Origin: FEN-1350 sp964386005
GTDB taxonomy: Bacteria; Planctomycetota; Phycisphaerae; Sedimentisphaerales; Anaerohalosphaeraceae
Reading direction: 5' to 3'
Length of the DNA stretch: 64,000 nucleotides
Assembly (NCBI GenBank): GCA_964386005.1
Contig: CAYLSB010000009.1
Span: 1 to 64,000, forward strand
Positions 35,227-44,040 of the stretch are shown here, one piece after another. The position numbers and the translations under genes were made by a program. How positions within the stretch are numbered: the stretch's first letter is position 1; each line of letters begins with the position of its first letter. A model generated the notes under the pieces. The model made no database searches, was not told where the DNA came from, and saw only the letters and a program-made list of their open reading frames with translations.

Positions 35227-37287
35227 TTACCCCACATCCACCAGTCCCAGCTTGTCGCCGAATGTTTCCAGAAGGGTTTTCCGAAGGGCCCGATGACTTT
35301 CGGCGATCAGTTTTGGATCTTCCTCAACCAGCGCAAAGGCATTTTTCCGCGCCAGCATCAAGAGGTCAAAATCATCGACGATGTTGGCCAGTTTCAAATC
35401 CGGAAGGCCGTGCTGGCGCGTGCTGAACAGTTCTCCGGGCCCGCGCAGCTTGAGATCATGTTCGGCGATTTCGAAGCCGTCGGTACTTCGCGTCATGATC
35501 TCCAGGCGGCTGATCGCGGTTTCATCGTCGGTCCGCGCGAACAGCAGGCAATACGATTGCGACGCCCCTCGCCCGATCCTTCCGCGAAGCTGGTGCAGTT
35601 GGGCCAGCCCGAACCGGTCGGCGTTTTCGATGACCATGATTGTCGCGTTGGGCACATCCACACCGACTTCGATCAGGACGGTCGAGACCAGAACGTCGAT
35701 TATACCGCCGCGAAATCGTTCCATGATCTGTTGTTTGTCGGCCGATTTCATTTGTCCGTGCAGCAGTTCGACGCGGAATCCGCCAAACGCATCGCGCCGC
35801 AGCAAATCGTATTCCTGAGCGGCCGCCTTGATCGATCCATCGTCTTCGGCGCTGTCGATTCGCGGATAAACAAAATACGCCTGCCGTCCGGCCCGGAGCC
35901 GCTGGCGAATGAAATCCCACGCGGCGGATCGGTTGTGCGGCTGCACCCATCGGGTGATTACCTTTCCCCGTCCCGGCGGCACATGCCGGATTACGGAGGT
36001 ATCCAGATCGCCAAAGGCCGTCATCGCCAGCGTGCGCGGGATGGGCGTGGCCGTCATCACCAGGCAGTGCGGGGCAAAGAGCTTGCGGAGCTTGCCGCGC
36101 TGGCGAACGCCGAATTTATGCTGTTCGTCGATAATCACCAGCCCCAACTCGCTAAAGGAGATGTCTTCCTGCAGCAGCGCGACGGTACCCACGACGATAT
36201 CCACGTCTCCGGTCTCGATCCGTCGGAGCATTTCGTCGCGTTTCTTGCCGCCGATCCCGCCGGTAATCAGCATGCGCCGCACCCGACTGCCGTGAAGATA
36301 CCGCTCGATATTCTGATAATGCTGCGCCGCCAGAATTTCCGTCGGCGCCATGATCGCCGCCTGGGTTTTGTTGGCCACGGCCAGCAACGCCGCATACAAC
36401 GCCACGACCGTCTTGCCGGAACCGACATCGCCCTGCAACAGCCGGTTCATCGGCACGGGCCTCGCCATGTCCGCGACGACCTCCTCGATGACCGCGTCCT
36501 GATCGCCCGTCAGCAAAAAGGGAAATCGCCGGCGAATCCGATGATCCATTTCGTCGGTGCGGACCATCGGCCGGGCCGACAGGTCGTGATGCGTGTGATA
36601 GCGCTTGACCGCCAATCCCAGTTGCATCAGGAACAGCTCGTCGAACTTCAGCCGTCGCCGCGCCTGATTCAGATGCGATTCATCCACAGGATCGTGAATC
36701 TGCCGATACGCCTCTGAACGCGAAAGCAATTCGTTGCGACGCCGGAACGCCTCGTCATAGAGTTCCGGCAACAATTCCGCCGCCTCGGCGATGATCGGCC
36801 GGATCACGCGGTGAATCTGGCGGCTGGAGATCTTCGCCGACGCCGGATACACCGATCCGCCGAAATCCTCCGGGTGAATTTCCTCCGGATCCCGGATCAC
36901 CGTGAACCGCGGATTGGTGAATTGTTTCTGGTACTTGTATTCCCCGACCTTGCCGGAAACCATCATTCGTAATCCCGGTTCGATCTGATTGCGGAGGTAT
37001 CCGCCGTTGAACCAAACCACGCGGCACAATCCCGTATCGTCGGCCAGCGTCGCCTCAAAAATCTGCTTGCGCCGCGGCAAAAACTCGGTCTGTACGATCA
37101 CCCCCATCGTCGTAACCGTTTCGTCAAACCGCAGATCGCGCATCTTGACCGGCGCCGGAAGAAACTGCCAGTCGCGCGGAAAATAATCCAGCAGGTCGCG
37201 CAGCGTATGCACGCCCAGTTCGGCCAGCGCTTCGCCGCGAACCGGGCCCACCCCTTTGACATATTGAACGGCCATCGACAGGTCCAT
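35227..37287 (-). CDS. recG: ATP-dependent DNA helicase RecG
   Basis: From ATG 37287 (GGAAG 9 nt upstream) the protein has 686 residues. The N-terminal wedge domain contains a helix-hairpin-helix-like VQYVKGVGPVRGEALAELG. Helicase motifs are GDVGSGKTVVALYA (Walker A), IDEQHKFGVRQRG (DEQH box), MTATPIPRTLA, and the C-terminal VLIEVGVDVPNA and HQLRGRIGRG, as in RecG. It remodels stalled forks and Holliday junctions. The gene starts 2 nt after the pcm stop, so both are on one transcript. An in-frame upstream start at 37338 would overlap pcm. Confidence 0.95.
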   Translation of the reverse strand: MDLSMAVQYVKGVGPVRGEALAELGVHTLRDLLDYFPRDWQFLPAPVKMRDLRFDETVTTMGVIVQTEFLPRRKQIFEATLADDTGLCRVVWFNGGYLRNQIEPGLRMMVSGKVGEYKYQKQFTNPRFTVIRDPEEIHPEDFGGSVYPASAKISSRQIHRVIRPIIAEAAELLPELYDEAFRRRNELLSRSEAYRQIHDPVDESHLNQARRRLKFDELFLMQLGLAVKRYHTHHDLSARPMVRTDEMDHRIRRRFPFLLTGDQDAVIEEVVADMARPVPMNRLLQGDVGSGKTVVALYAALLAVANKTQAAIMAPTEILAAQHYQNIERYLHGSRVRRMLITGGIGGKKRDEMLRRIETGDVDIVVGTVALLQEDISFSELGLVIIDEQHKFGVRQRGKLRKLFAPHCLVMTATPIPRTLAMTAFGDLDTSVIRHVPPGRGKVITRWVQPHNRSAAWDFIRQRLRAGRQAYFVYPRIDSAEDDGSIKAAAQEYDLLRRDAFGGFRVELLHGQMKSADKQQIMERFRGGIIDVLVSTVLIEVGVDVPNATIMVIENADRFGLAQLHQLRGRIGRGASQSYCLLFARTDDETAISRLEIMTRSTDGFEIAEHDLKLRGPGELFSTRQHGLPDLKLANIVDDFDLLMLARKNAFALVEEDPKLIAESHRALRKTLLETFGDKLGLVDVG

Positions 37288-37289
37288 CG

Positions 37290-37955
37290 TTACGCTTCCG
37301 GAAAACCGTGCTCGCCGATCATTCGGACAAATCGGCAACCGCAGATCATCTTTCCGATCAATTCATCTCCGCTTTTCCGGTATTCGACCAATTCCTGACT
37401 GGCCCCTCCGCCGATGGGAGCGATAAGTAAACCCTCATTTTTCAATTGTCCGGCCAGCGGAGGCGGAATCGCCGGCACCGCCGCCGTCAGGATGATCCGG
37501 TCGAATTGTCGATCCTCGATCCATCCGCAACTGCCGTCGCCAATGGCAAATTCCACGTTGGATATCCCCAGACGCTCCAGCGCGGTTTGCGCCATCTCCG
37601 ACAACTCGTTGAATCGCTCGATGGTATAAACCTTCCGGGCCAGCCGTGCCAGAATCGCCGTCTGGTATCCGCTGCCCGTGCCGATCTCCAATACGTCACA
37701 GGTACTGGAAATTTGCAAACACTGCGTCATCAGCGCCACGATATACGGCTGGCTGATCGTCTGACCCAGCCCGATCGGCAGAGGATGATCCGCATAGGCC
37801 TGATTTCGATAGGCCTCCGAAATAAACTCTTCGCGCGGCACTTCGCCCATCACACGCAGGACTTCGCTGTCATGAATATCCCGACCGCACAGATGATGAC
37901 GAACCATCTCGGCGCGTTGCAATCCAAAGGCGTCTTTTTCATCGAAACTAACCAC
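37290..37955 (-). CDS. pcm: Protein-L-isoaspartate O-methyltransferase
   Basis: The SAM motif is VLEIGTGSGYQTAILA, with the family motifs VPREEFI, LPIGLGQTISQPYIVA and DRIILTAAVPAIP. The enzyme methylates isoaspartyl residues and starts protein repair. The start is uncertain. The frame is open to TTG 38006, but GTG 37955 gives 221 residues, near the family norm, with only a weak ribosome site. It precedes recG by 2 nt. A second, exported member of this family is at 60218-61045. Confidence 0.88.
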   Translation of the reverse strand: MVSFDEKDAFGLQRAEMVRHHLCGRDIHDSEVLRVMGEVPREEFISEAYRNQAYADHPLPIGLGQTISQPYIVALMTQCLQISSTCDVLEIGTGSGYQTAILARLARKVYTIERFNELSEMAQTALERLGISNVEFAIGDGSCGWIEDRQFDRIILTAAVPAIPPPLAGQLKNEGLLIAPIGGGASQELVEYRKSGDELIGKMICGCRFVRMIGEHGFPEA

Positions 37956-38063
37956 GCACTCGATCCAGGGATTCCCGTTCCATCGCGATTGTCGCGTGAC
38001 GAACAACCGTCCGAACGCTTACTATAAGCCCTTTCATTCGATAAATCCATGTTTTGTTACCAT

Positions 38064-38092
38064 TTGAATTCCCGCCCTGTTTCGAGTACAGT
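38064..38092 (+). promoter_or_regulatory. Promoter of the zinc dehydrogenase/sialidase-like pair
   Basis: TTGAAT (38064-38069) and TACAGT (38087-38092), 17 nt apart, 40 nt upstream of the ATG. Confidence 0.5.
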
Positions 38093-38131
38093 ATCCCCGA
38101 TAAAAAACTTCATTCAGCAAGGGAGAATCTG

Positions 38132-39184
38132 ATGAAAGCGGCACGATTTCACGCTCCGGGCGATCTGCGAATTGAAGAGGTTCCCGTCCCATCCATCGGC
38201 GACGAGGATGTATTGTTGAAGGTTCATGCCTGCGCGATCTGCGGCACCGACCAGCGGATTTTCCGTCACGGCCACAAGGCCGTCAAGCCCCCCCAAACCC
38301 TGGGCCACGAGATCGCCGGAACCGTCGCGGCAATCGGCAAGAACGTCGCCGAATGTCGTGTCGGTGATCCCGTATGTCTGGACCCCATCGTTGCCTGCGG
38401 CGCATGTGCCTATTGCAAGCGAGGTCTGACCAATCTGTGCCTGGTCTTCAAACAGACCACCGAGGCCTTCGGCTATTTCTACCCCGGCGGATTCGCCGAG
38501 TACATGGCCGTACCCGGCCGGGCGGTGCGCCGCGGAAATTTGCTGCGAATTCCGTCCGGTTTATCCCTCGACGAAGCCGCTATCGCCGAGCCGATGGCCT
38601 GTGCCCTCAACGGAATGTCCACATCGCAACTGTCCGTCGGCGAATCCATTCTGATCATCGGCACAGGGCCTATCGGCTGTATGCACATTTCTCTGGCCCG
38701 TAATCTGGGCGCTGCGCGGATCATCGTCGCCGAGATCCAGCCCGATCGTCTGGAAATGGCACGGCAGTTCGGCGCGGATCGATATGTCAATCCGCAAACG
38801 GAAGACCTGACCGCCGCCGTCATGCGGGAAACCGACGGCCTCGGCGCATCGGTGGTCATGGTCGCCGTCTCCAACCGCCTGGCCCAGCAGAATGCCATCG
38901 CCCTGGCGGCGCCGCGCGGACGGGTGAACTTTTTCGGCGGCCTGCCGAAAGACGACTTCATGGTTTCTGTCGATAGTAACGCCGTCCACTACAAAGAACT
39001 GTATATCCACGGCACATCGGGCACCACCGCCGCGAAAATCGAGACCTGTATGGCATTGATGGCCGCCGGTCGCGTACCCGGCAAGTCGTTTATCACGCGA
39101 ACGCTCGCGCTGGACGAATTGCCCGGCTACCTTTCCGCGGGCCAATTTGGAAACGACTTGAAGGTCATCGTGAAACCCTCATGA
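38132..39184 (+). CDS. Zinc-dependent medium-chain dehydrogenase (sorbitol/threonine dehydrogenase type)
   Basis: The protein has 350 residues from ATG 38132 with GGGAGA upstream. Catalytic zinc ligands are Cys39 in CAICGTDQRIF and His in TLGHEIAG; four structural-zinc Cys lie in VACGACAYCKRGLTNLC. The NAD-binding motif is IIGTGPIGCMHISLA. It oxidises a polyol or secondary alcohol to a ketone. Substrate is not fixed by sequence. Its stop overlaps the next ATG (ATGA), coupling it to a sialidase-like protein, which suggests catabolism of a specific sugar or polyol. Confidence 0.9.
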   Translation: MKAARFHAPGDLRIEEVPVPSIGDEDVLLKVHACAICGTDQRIFRHGHKAVKPPQTLGHEIAGTVAAIGKNVAECRVGDPVCLDPIVACGACAYCKRGLTNLCLVFKQTTEAFGYFYPGGFAEYMAVPGRAVRRGNLLRIPSGLSLDEAAIAEPMACALNGMSTSQLSVGESILIIGTGPIGCMHISLARNLGAARIIVAEIQPDRLEMARQFGADRYVNPQTEDLTAAVMRETDGLGASVVMVAVSNRLAQQNAIALAAPRGRVNFFGGLPKDDFMVSVDSNAVHYKELYIHGTSGTTAAKIETCMALMAAGRVPGKSFITRTLALDELPGYLSAGQFGNDLKVIVKPS

Positions 39185-40374
39185 GGACTCCTTCCATGAT
39201 GCGATGGATTTGCGTTTCACTTTTATTGACGCCCGCGATCTGCCAGGCGCAGAATTCCGCTTCTCCGCAACAGGATCCTCCCGGCGTCGTTATCGATCAT
39301 CGTGCGGCCCCGACGAAAATTTATATCGGCTCTCCGGCGCTGGGGATTATGCCGGATGGCCGTTATGTCGCCAGCCACGACGAATTCGGACCCGGCTCGG
39401 CTTTTCGAACTCGCGCCGTCAGCTTCGTATTTGAATCTACGGATCGCGGCCGGTCGTGGAAACAGATCGCCCGTATTGATGGAGCGTTCTGGAGTTCTCT
39501 GTTTGTCCATCAGGATCGGCTGTACCTCCTGGGTACGGATAAAGAATACGGCCACATCGTCATTCGCCGATCGGAGGATGGCGGCAAGACCTGGACAAAC
39601 CCCACGGACGCCAAAACAGGACTGTTGTCCGAGGATGAATCGTATCACTGCGCGCCGGTTCCCGTGCTGGTTCATCACGACCGTATCTGGCGGGCGATGG
39701 AAGATTCCAAAGATCCCGGCGGATGGGGATATCATTTCCGCAGCTTCGTCATGTCGGCGCCGATCGATGCGGACCTTTTGGATGCGGCAAGCTGGACGAA
39801 AACTCCGCCGTTGTCGTACGATGAAAAAACATGGAAGGGAAAGGGCTGGCTCGAGGGCAATGTCGTCGTCGATCCGCAGGGAAATCTCCTGAATATCCTT
39901 CGCGTCGATTTCCCCGACACCGCCGCCCTGGTTCGCCTCTCCGCCGACGGCAAGACGGCCTCGTTCGATCCGCAGATGGATTTTATCTCCATGCCCGGCG
40001 GGGCCGTCAAATTCACCGTCCGCTTCGACCCGCAGACAAAACGCTACTGGTCGATCGTTAATCCGCAGACCAACCCCACGGCCGTTCGAAATCGATCGGC
40101 GCTGATCAGTTCAAGCAATCTCCGTGACTGGCGGATCGAACGCATGATCTTCGAACACCCGGACAAGGAAAAACACGCCTGGCAATATGTGGATTGGTTA
40201 TTCGAAGGCGACGACATTATCTTCGTCTCGCGCACCGCTTTCGACGACAACCTCGGCGGCGCCCACAACTACCACGACGCCAACTTCATGACCTTCCACC
40301 GCCTCGAAAACTTCCGACAACACCCATCCGATCCGTTCGTCGTTTCTCCCAACGACGATGTTTCCATAAAATGA
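39181..40374 (+). CDS. Secreted sialidase-fold (BNR-repeat) protein
   Basis: The 397-residue protein has a signal peptide ending near ICQAQN. BNR/Asp-box motifs are visible: ESTDRGRSW and RSEDGGKTW. Further segments (GNVVVDPQGNLLNILRVD, FTVRFDPQTKRYWSI) fit a six-bladed propeller of the sialidase superfamily. The catalytic Arg triad of true sialidases was not traced, so it may be another glycosidase or a binding protein. The ATG overlaps the dehydrogenase stop by 4 nt. Confidence 0.82.
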   Translation: MRTPSMMRWICVSLLLTPAICQAQNSASPQQDPPGVVIDHRAAPTKIYIGSPALGIMPDGRYVASHDEFGPGSAFRTRAVSFVFESTDRGRSWKQIARIDGAFWSSLFVHQDRLYLLGTDKEYGHIVIRRSEDGGKTWTNPTDAKTGLLSEDESYHCAPVPVLVHHDRIWRAMEDSKDPGGWGYHFRSFVMSAPIDADLLDAASWTKTPPLSYDEKTWKGKGWLEGNVVVDPQGNLLNILRVDFPDTAALVRLSADGKTASFDPQMDFISMPGGAVKFTVRFDPQTKRYWSIVNPQTNPTAVRNRSALISSSNLRDWRIERMIFEHPDKEKHAWQYVDWLFEGDDIIFVSRTAFDDNLGGAHNYHDANFMTFHRLENFRQHPSDPFVVSPNDDVSIK

Positions 40375-40403
40375 TCCGGATGAATTCCTTCCCTTATTCA
40401 TTC

Positions 40404-40433
40404 TTGACAGAACATGAATTGAGGATATAGAAT
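40404..40433 (+). promoter_or_regulatory. Promoter of the repeat-domain protein
   Basis: TTGACA (40404-40409) and TAGAAT (40428-40433), 18 nt apart; start of transcription near 40440. Confidence 0.55.
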
Positions 40434-40496
40434 AACTCAGAATAAAGAGTTCTCCGGTTCATTTTGATTTCGGCCGATCTTAGAAAGGGACATGGG

Positions 40497-43400
40497 ATGA
40501 TCTATCGAAAGTTATTCTTCCTTCTCCTCGTATCTGGATGGATAGGAACTCTTCTCGGTCAAATTTCAGAGTCGCAACTTACTCTTCAACAGACAGGCCG
40601 TGTAACGGATAATACCGGCAAAGGGATCGGCGGGGCCACGATCGAAATCTACGACCTGATCGACATGGACAATGTTCCCAATCAAGTTGAATTGATTGGA
40701 AGTATTTCGTCATCCCCCGACGGTTCTTTCAGTTTCAAACGCATTCCGCCCAAACCGGAGGTGTGCTGTTCGCTGGCCGTGGCTATCGCTTCCGGTTTCG
40801 GATTCCACTGGACCAACTATGATGCCGACACGAAATCCATACCGGCAATCGAGCTCGAACAACCCCCCGCCACCATCACCGGCCAGGTGGTAGATAGCCA
40901 AAACAAACCGATCGCCCAGGCCGCTGTTCATGCGTTTATCCAATACGGCGACAATCGATCCCGTTTCACTATCGGAAGTACGCGATTCGGCATGACTATG
41001 ACCAACGCCGAAGGATGGTTTGCGATAACGGATATTCCCCGAGACGCCGGAATTGAATTCTGCGTGGAAATGAAAGGGTATGTGCCTACCTATTCCTTTC
41101 GAACGGACGACAATCTGTATTCCCTGCAATACAAATGCGGCCAAGACGTCCGCCTCACCCTGTTTCGGCCCGGTTCGCTCGAATGCGCCGTCGTTCACAA
41201 AGATAGCCGAGAGCCCATCGCTGATGTCCGTGTTTTTGCCGTGCGTATCCAGGGGCCGGATAATTACATGACATACCGGTCATTACACGATGGTCTGGGG
41301 ACCCAAAGGGGTCTCTATTTCAACGGGGATGAAAGTGCATCGGCGAAAACCGACGCCAGGGGACAATTGAAGATCGACGGTCTCAAGCCGGGCGAATACT
41401 GGGTCTGTACCCGGCCGGTTATTGTATCCAAACAGGGGTGGTTCTACACCCGCGAGAAAGTCACGGTGACAGAAGGACCTCCCGCATCCTGCATGCTCTA
41501 CGCCGTTCGTCCCGGAACGCTCCGGTTTCAAGTCGTCCAGGGGGATAAAAAACCCGTCGAAAACGCTTCGGTCTCCTTCAAGCATAATCCGGACGATCAC
41601 TATGCCATGATGCTTTCGGGAAGAACAACCGCTGAAGGTTTTGGTGTAACCACTCGAACCGACGGATACGCCGAAATCCGCGTTGCACCAGGAACCTACG
41701 ATATAATAAGTCTTTCCAAAGATACCATGTCTATTCGTATTCATAATCCTTCCGTCAAGGTTTCCTCCGGCCAAACAGAAACCATTGTTTTGACATTTGA
41801 TCCCAAACCCGGCTTGGGGGGAACCTGCATCGATCCTGACGGAAATCCTTTAGCTCAAACAAAAGTCTATTTTCTGTATGACCCGAATCATCCTGTTACG
41901 ACGAATGAGCAAGGACAATTTCTGTTCACCCACTATTCGGAAGGACCCGTCTTAAAAGACTCCAATCCATCGATCCAATCTCAATTGAATCGCCAGAGGC
42001 CCAAAATGTTCTCCGATCGATTTTTGGTTGCCCGTCATAATCAAAAACGATTCGTCGCGATTCAACATCATCCCTCCGGTCCACAACTCAGTGGCCCTAA
42101 AGAGCTTCGGCTTCAGCCGGCCTATCTGATCCGAGGGCAAGTAATGAATGATCAGAATCAAGCCATTGCGGATTCGAATGTTCTCGTGGACGTAGTGGAA
42201 AGAGATGGCTCCTCGTACAAGCCACTTGCTCGATACGATTCGGCCGTGACAGGTTCGGATGGTGTATTTCAATTTCTTGTCCGGCCCATCCCACGGCTCC
42301 ATTATCGAATTACCGCTCAGGTTGAAGGAGGCCCAAAAAAAGTCAAGATATTGACTTCCGAGCCGTCCGTTCGATCGGAAAATAAGGGGACAATATTCCC
42401 ATTTCCCGTCAAGCCAGAACCGGTCGATCTGGGGGCATTCATTCTCTCCGACTCCATCGGCGGGGTATCCGGTGTCGTCGTGGATAAACTCGGGCGGCCC
42501 TTAAAGAATATCACAGTCTCTTTGGAAAGTTTGGAGCAACCGAAACAAAAGATGATCACAGACGAAACGGGTTGTTTTGAATTCCATGAATTATATCCTG
42601 GAAAAGTTGACATTGTCGCCATGATCTTTGCCCAGGGAACTCGAATGACGGTTGAAACGGGGGCGCCGCCGTTACGAATCGTTTTAACCCTGGATGAGAT
42701 CACGCCCGACATGATCTCGCCGAAATCGATTGGCGGCGGAGCCGTCGAGGTTCGACCGGTCGATGCGATGACCAATGAACCCATCGTATCCGACAAAACC
42801 CAGTTGACTGTGGACCAGCCGCACGGTAACGATATTTATCTGACGGCGGACAAGGACGGGGTTGTTCGTTTCTGCGTCGGGCCCGGTCCGCACAAGATCG
42901 GCTGCCAAATCCCGAACTACAATTACCATTCCGAAAATGTCGTCATCGAAAACAACAAACTCCATTCGGTCGTTTTGAAAATAAAACCCGGCAAAGAATT
43001 GGCGGAAAAAAGACAATTCGGAGAACGCCAGCGACCTCTCGAGGTGTCGAGTTCTCGGCCCGGATCCTCCGAAGGATCTTTTCAAATTGTCGTTCAGAGT
43101 CGCATAACGCGGTTGCCGATCGCCGGAGCCAAAATTGCGGTAACCGGCGAACTCGATCAGAGCCGCTATGAAGCGATTACGGGCGAAAACGGGTGCGCGA
43201 ATCTGGCCATCTCTGCGTCCGGGTATTTTCTCGTGGAGTCCGTTTCGGCGCAAGGGTATAAGACGGCCGGACCGAAGAAAAGTCCTTTCATTTCGACCTC
43301 GGGCTCCCAGCCCATGATCATCGATCTCGAACAATATCCCGTCTTTGTCAAAGTCCGGGTATTGAATGAACAAAACCAGCCGGTTCCGAAAGTTTGGGTC

Positions 43401-43895
43401 TGGTATTGTTTCCAAGTCGGCAAAGACACGAGTTCAAAAAATAACGCCCAGACGGACCAATCCGGTATTGCGGAACTTGAATGGCTCTATGAATCTCCCG
43501 ATCGGCCGGCTCAAATCGATCATGTCCTGCAGGTTCAATCTGATAAATCAAGAGAAGGTACCATGGCGATCGAAAGGGTTCGTTCTCATCCCGGGCAAGT
43601 TCTGGATATCCATGTCCAAAAGCGGGTCATCCCCAGGGTTCGTATTCTCGACGGAAAGGGAACTCCGATTGCGGGAATGTCATTCAGTGTCTATCTGGCT
43701 CCGAATAATTATCAAATTTTCAGCTGCCAAAATACAACCGATGCCGCTGGGATTTTCACGGGAGATCCGGTTCCTGTTGGAACGGAATGGTTTCTACGAT
43801 GGGATTCGAAAAAAGGGTGGGAGACATTCACTTTCTTGACCGCCGAATCCCCGGATGGATTTCAAAATCTTCCCGATTTGATCATCGAGGAATAA
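40497..43895 (+). CDS. Large exported protein with multiple carboxypeptidase-regulatory-like domains
   Basis: From ATG 40497 the protein has 1132 residues with a signal peptide (MIYRKLFFLLLVSG). It is built of about ten beta-sandwich units of the CarboxypepD_reg/Cna-B type, each opening with strands like GRVTDNTGKGIGGATIEIYD, GQVVDSQNKPIAQAAVHAF, GGTCIDPDGNPLAQTKVYF, GQVMNDQNQAIADSNVLVD or GVVVDKLGRPLKNITVSLE. No enzyme domain is evident. Such arrays make long surface stalks or periplasmic scaffolds. An in-frame TTG at 40464 is less likely because GGGAC-type sequence precedes the ATG. It has its own promoter. Confidence 0.85.
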   Translation: MIYRKLFFLLLVSGWIGTLLGQISESQLTLQQTGRVTDNTGKGIGGATIEIYDLIDMDNVPNQVELIGSISSSPDGSFSFKRIPPKPEVCCSLAVAIASGFGFHWTNYDADTKSIPAIELEQPPATITGQVVDSQNKPIAQAAVHAFIQYGDNRSRFTIGSTRFGMTMTNAEGWFAITDIPRDAGIEFCVEMKGYVPTYSFRTDDNLYSLQYKCGQDVRLTLFRPGSLECAVVHKDSREPIADVRVFAVRIQGPDNYMTYRSLHDGLGTQRGLYFNGDESASAKTDARGQLKIDGLKPGEYWVCTRPVIVSKQGWFYTREKVTVTEGPPASCMLYAVRPGTLRFQVVQGDKKPVENASVSFKHNPDDHYAMMLSGRTTAEGFGVTTRTDGYAEIRVAPGTYDIISLSKDTMSIRIHNPSVKVSSGQTETIVLTFDPKPGLGGTCIDPDGNPLAQTKVYFLYDPNHPVTTNEQGQFLFTHYSEGPVLKDSNPSIQSQLNRQRPKMFSDRFLVARHNQKRFVAIQHHPSGPQLSGPKELRLQPAYLIRGQVMNDQNQAIADSNVLVDVVERDGSSYKPLARYDSAVTGSDGVFQFLVRPIPRLHYRITAQVEGGPKKVKILTSEPSVRSENKGTIFPFPVKPEPVDLGAFILSDSIGGVSGVVVDKLGRPLKNITVSLESLEQPKQKMITDETGCFEFHELYPGKVDIVAMIFAQGTRMTVETGAPPLRIVLTLDEITPDMISPKSIGGGAVEVRPVDAMTNEPIVSDKTQLTVDQPHGNDIYLTADKDGVVRFCVGPGPHKIGCQIPNYNYHSENVVIENNKLHSVVLKIKPGKELAEKRQFGERQRPLEVSSSRPGSSEGSFQIVVQSRITRLPIAGAKIAVTGELDQSRYEAITGENGCANLAISASGYFLVESVSAQGYKTAGPKKSPFISTSGSQPMIIDLEQYPVFVKVRVLNEQNQPVPKVWVWYCFQVGKDTSSKNNAQTDQSGIAELEWLYESPDRPAQIDHVLQVQSDKSREGTMAIERVRSHPGQVLDIHVQKRVIPRVRILDGKGTPIAGMSFSVYLAPNNYQIFSCQNTTDAAGIFTGDPVPVGTEWFLRWDSKKGWETFTFLTAESPDGFQNLPDLIIEE

Positions 43896-43972
43896 ATAGC
43901 ATTATTGAGAATGCTCTTCGGCTCCCGTCTTGATAAGATCGATGTCGTGCCCGCTAATCCGGAGGTGAACTG

Positions 43973-44001
43973 TTGACTTTCTTGTCCGGATCGTGTAGAA
44001 T
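43973..44001 (+). promoter_or_regulatory. Promoter of the C10 peptidase gene
   Basis: TTGACT (43973-43978) and TAGAAT (43996-44001), 17 nt apart, 39 nt before the ATG. Confidence 0.55.
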
Positions 44002-44040
44002 AGCCCGGATTTGAAACACGTTATGTCACGGAGGCCGTTG

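Noticed and set aside
35086..36717. 543-codon plus-strand frame
   Set aside because: Antisense of recG, overlapping the end of ptsP; no function visible.
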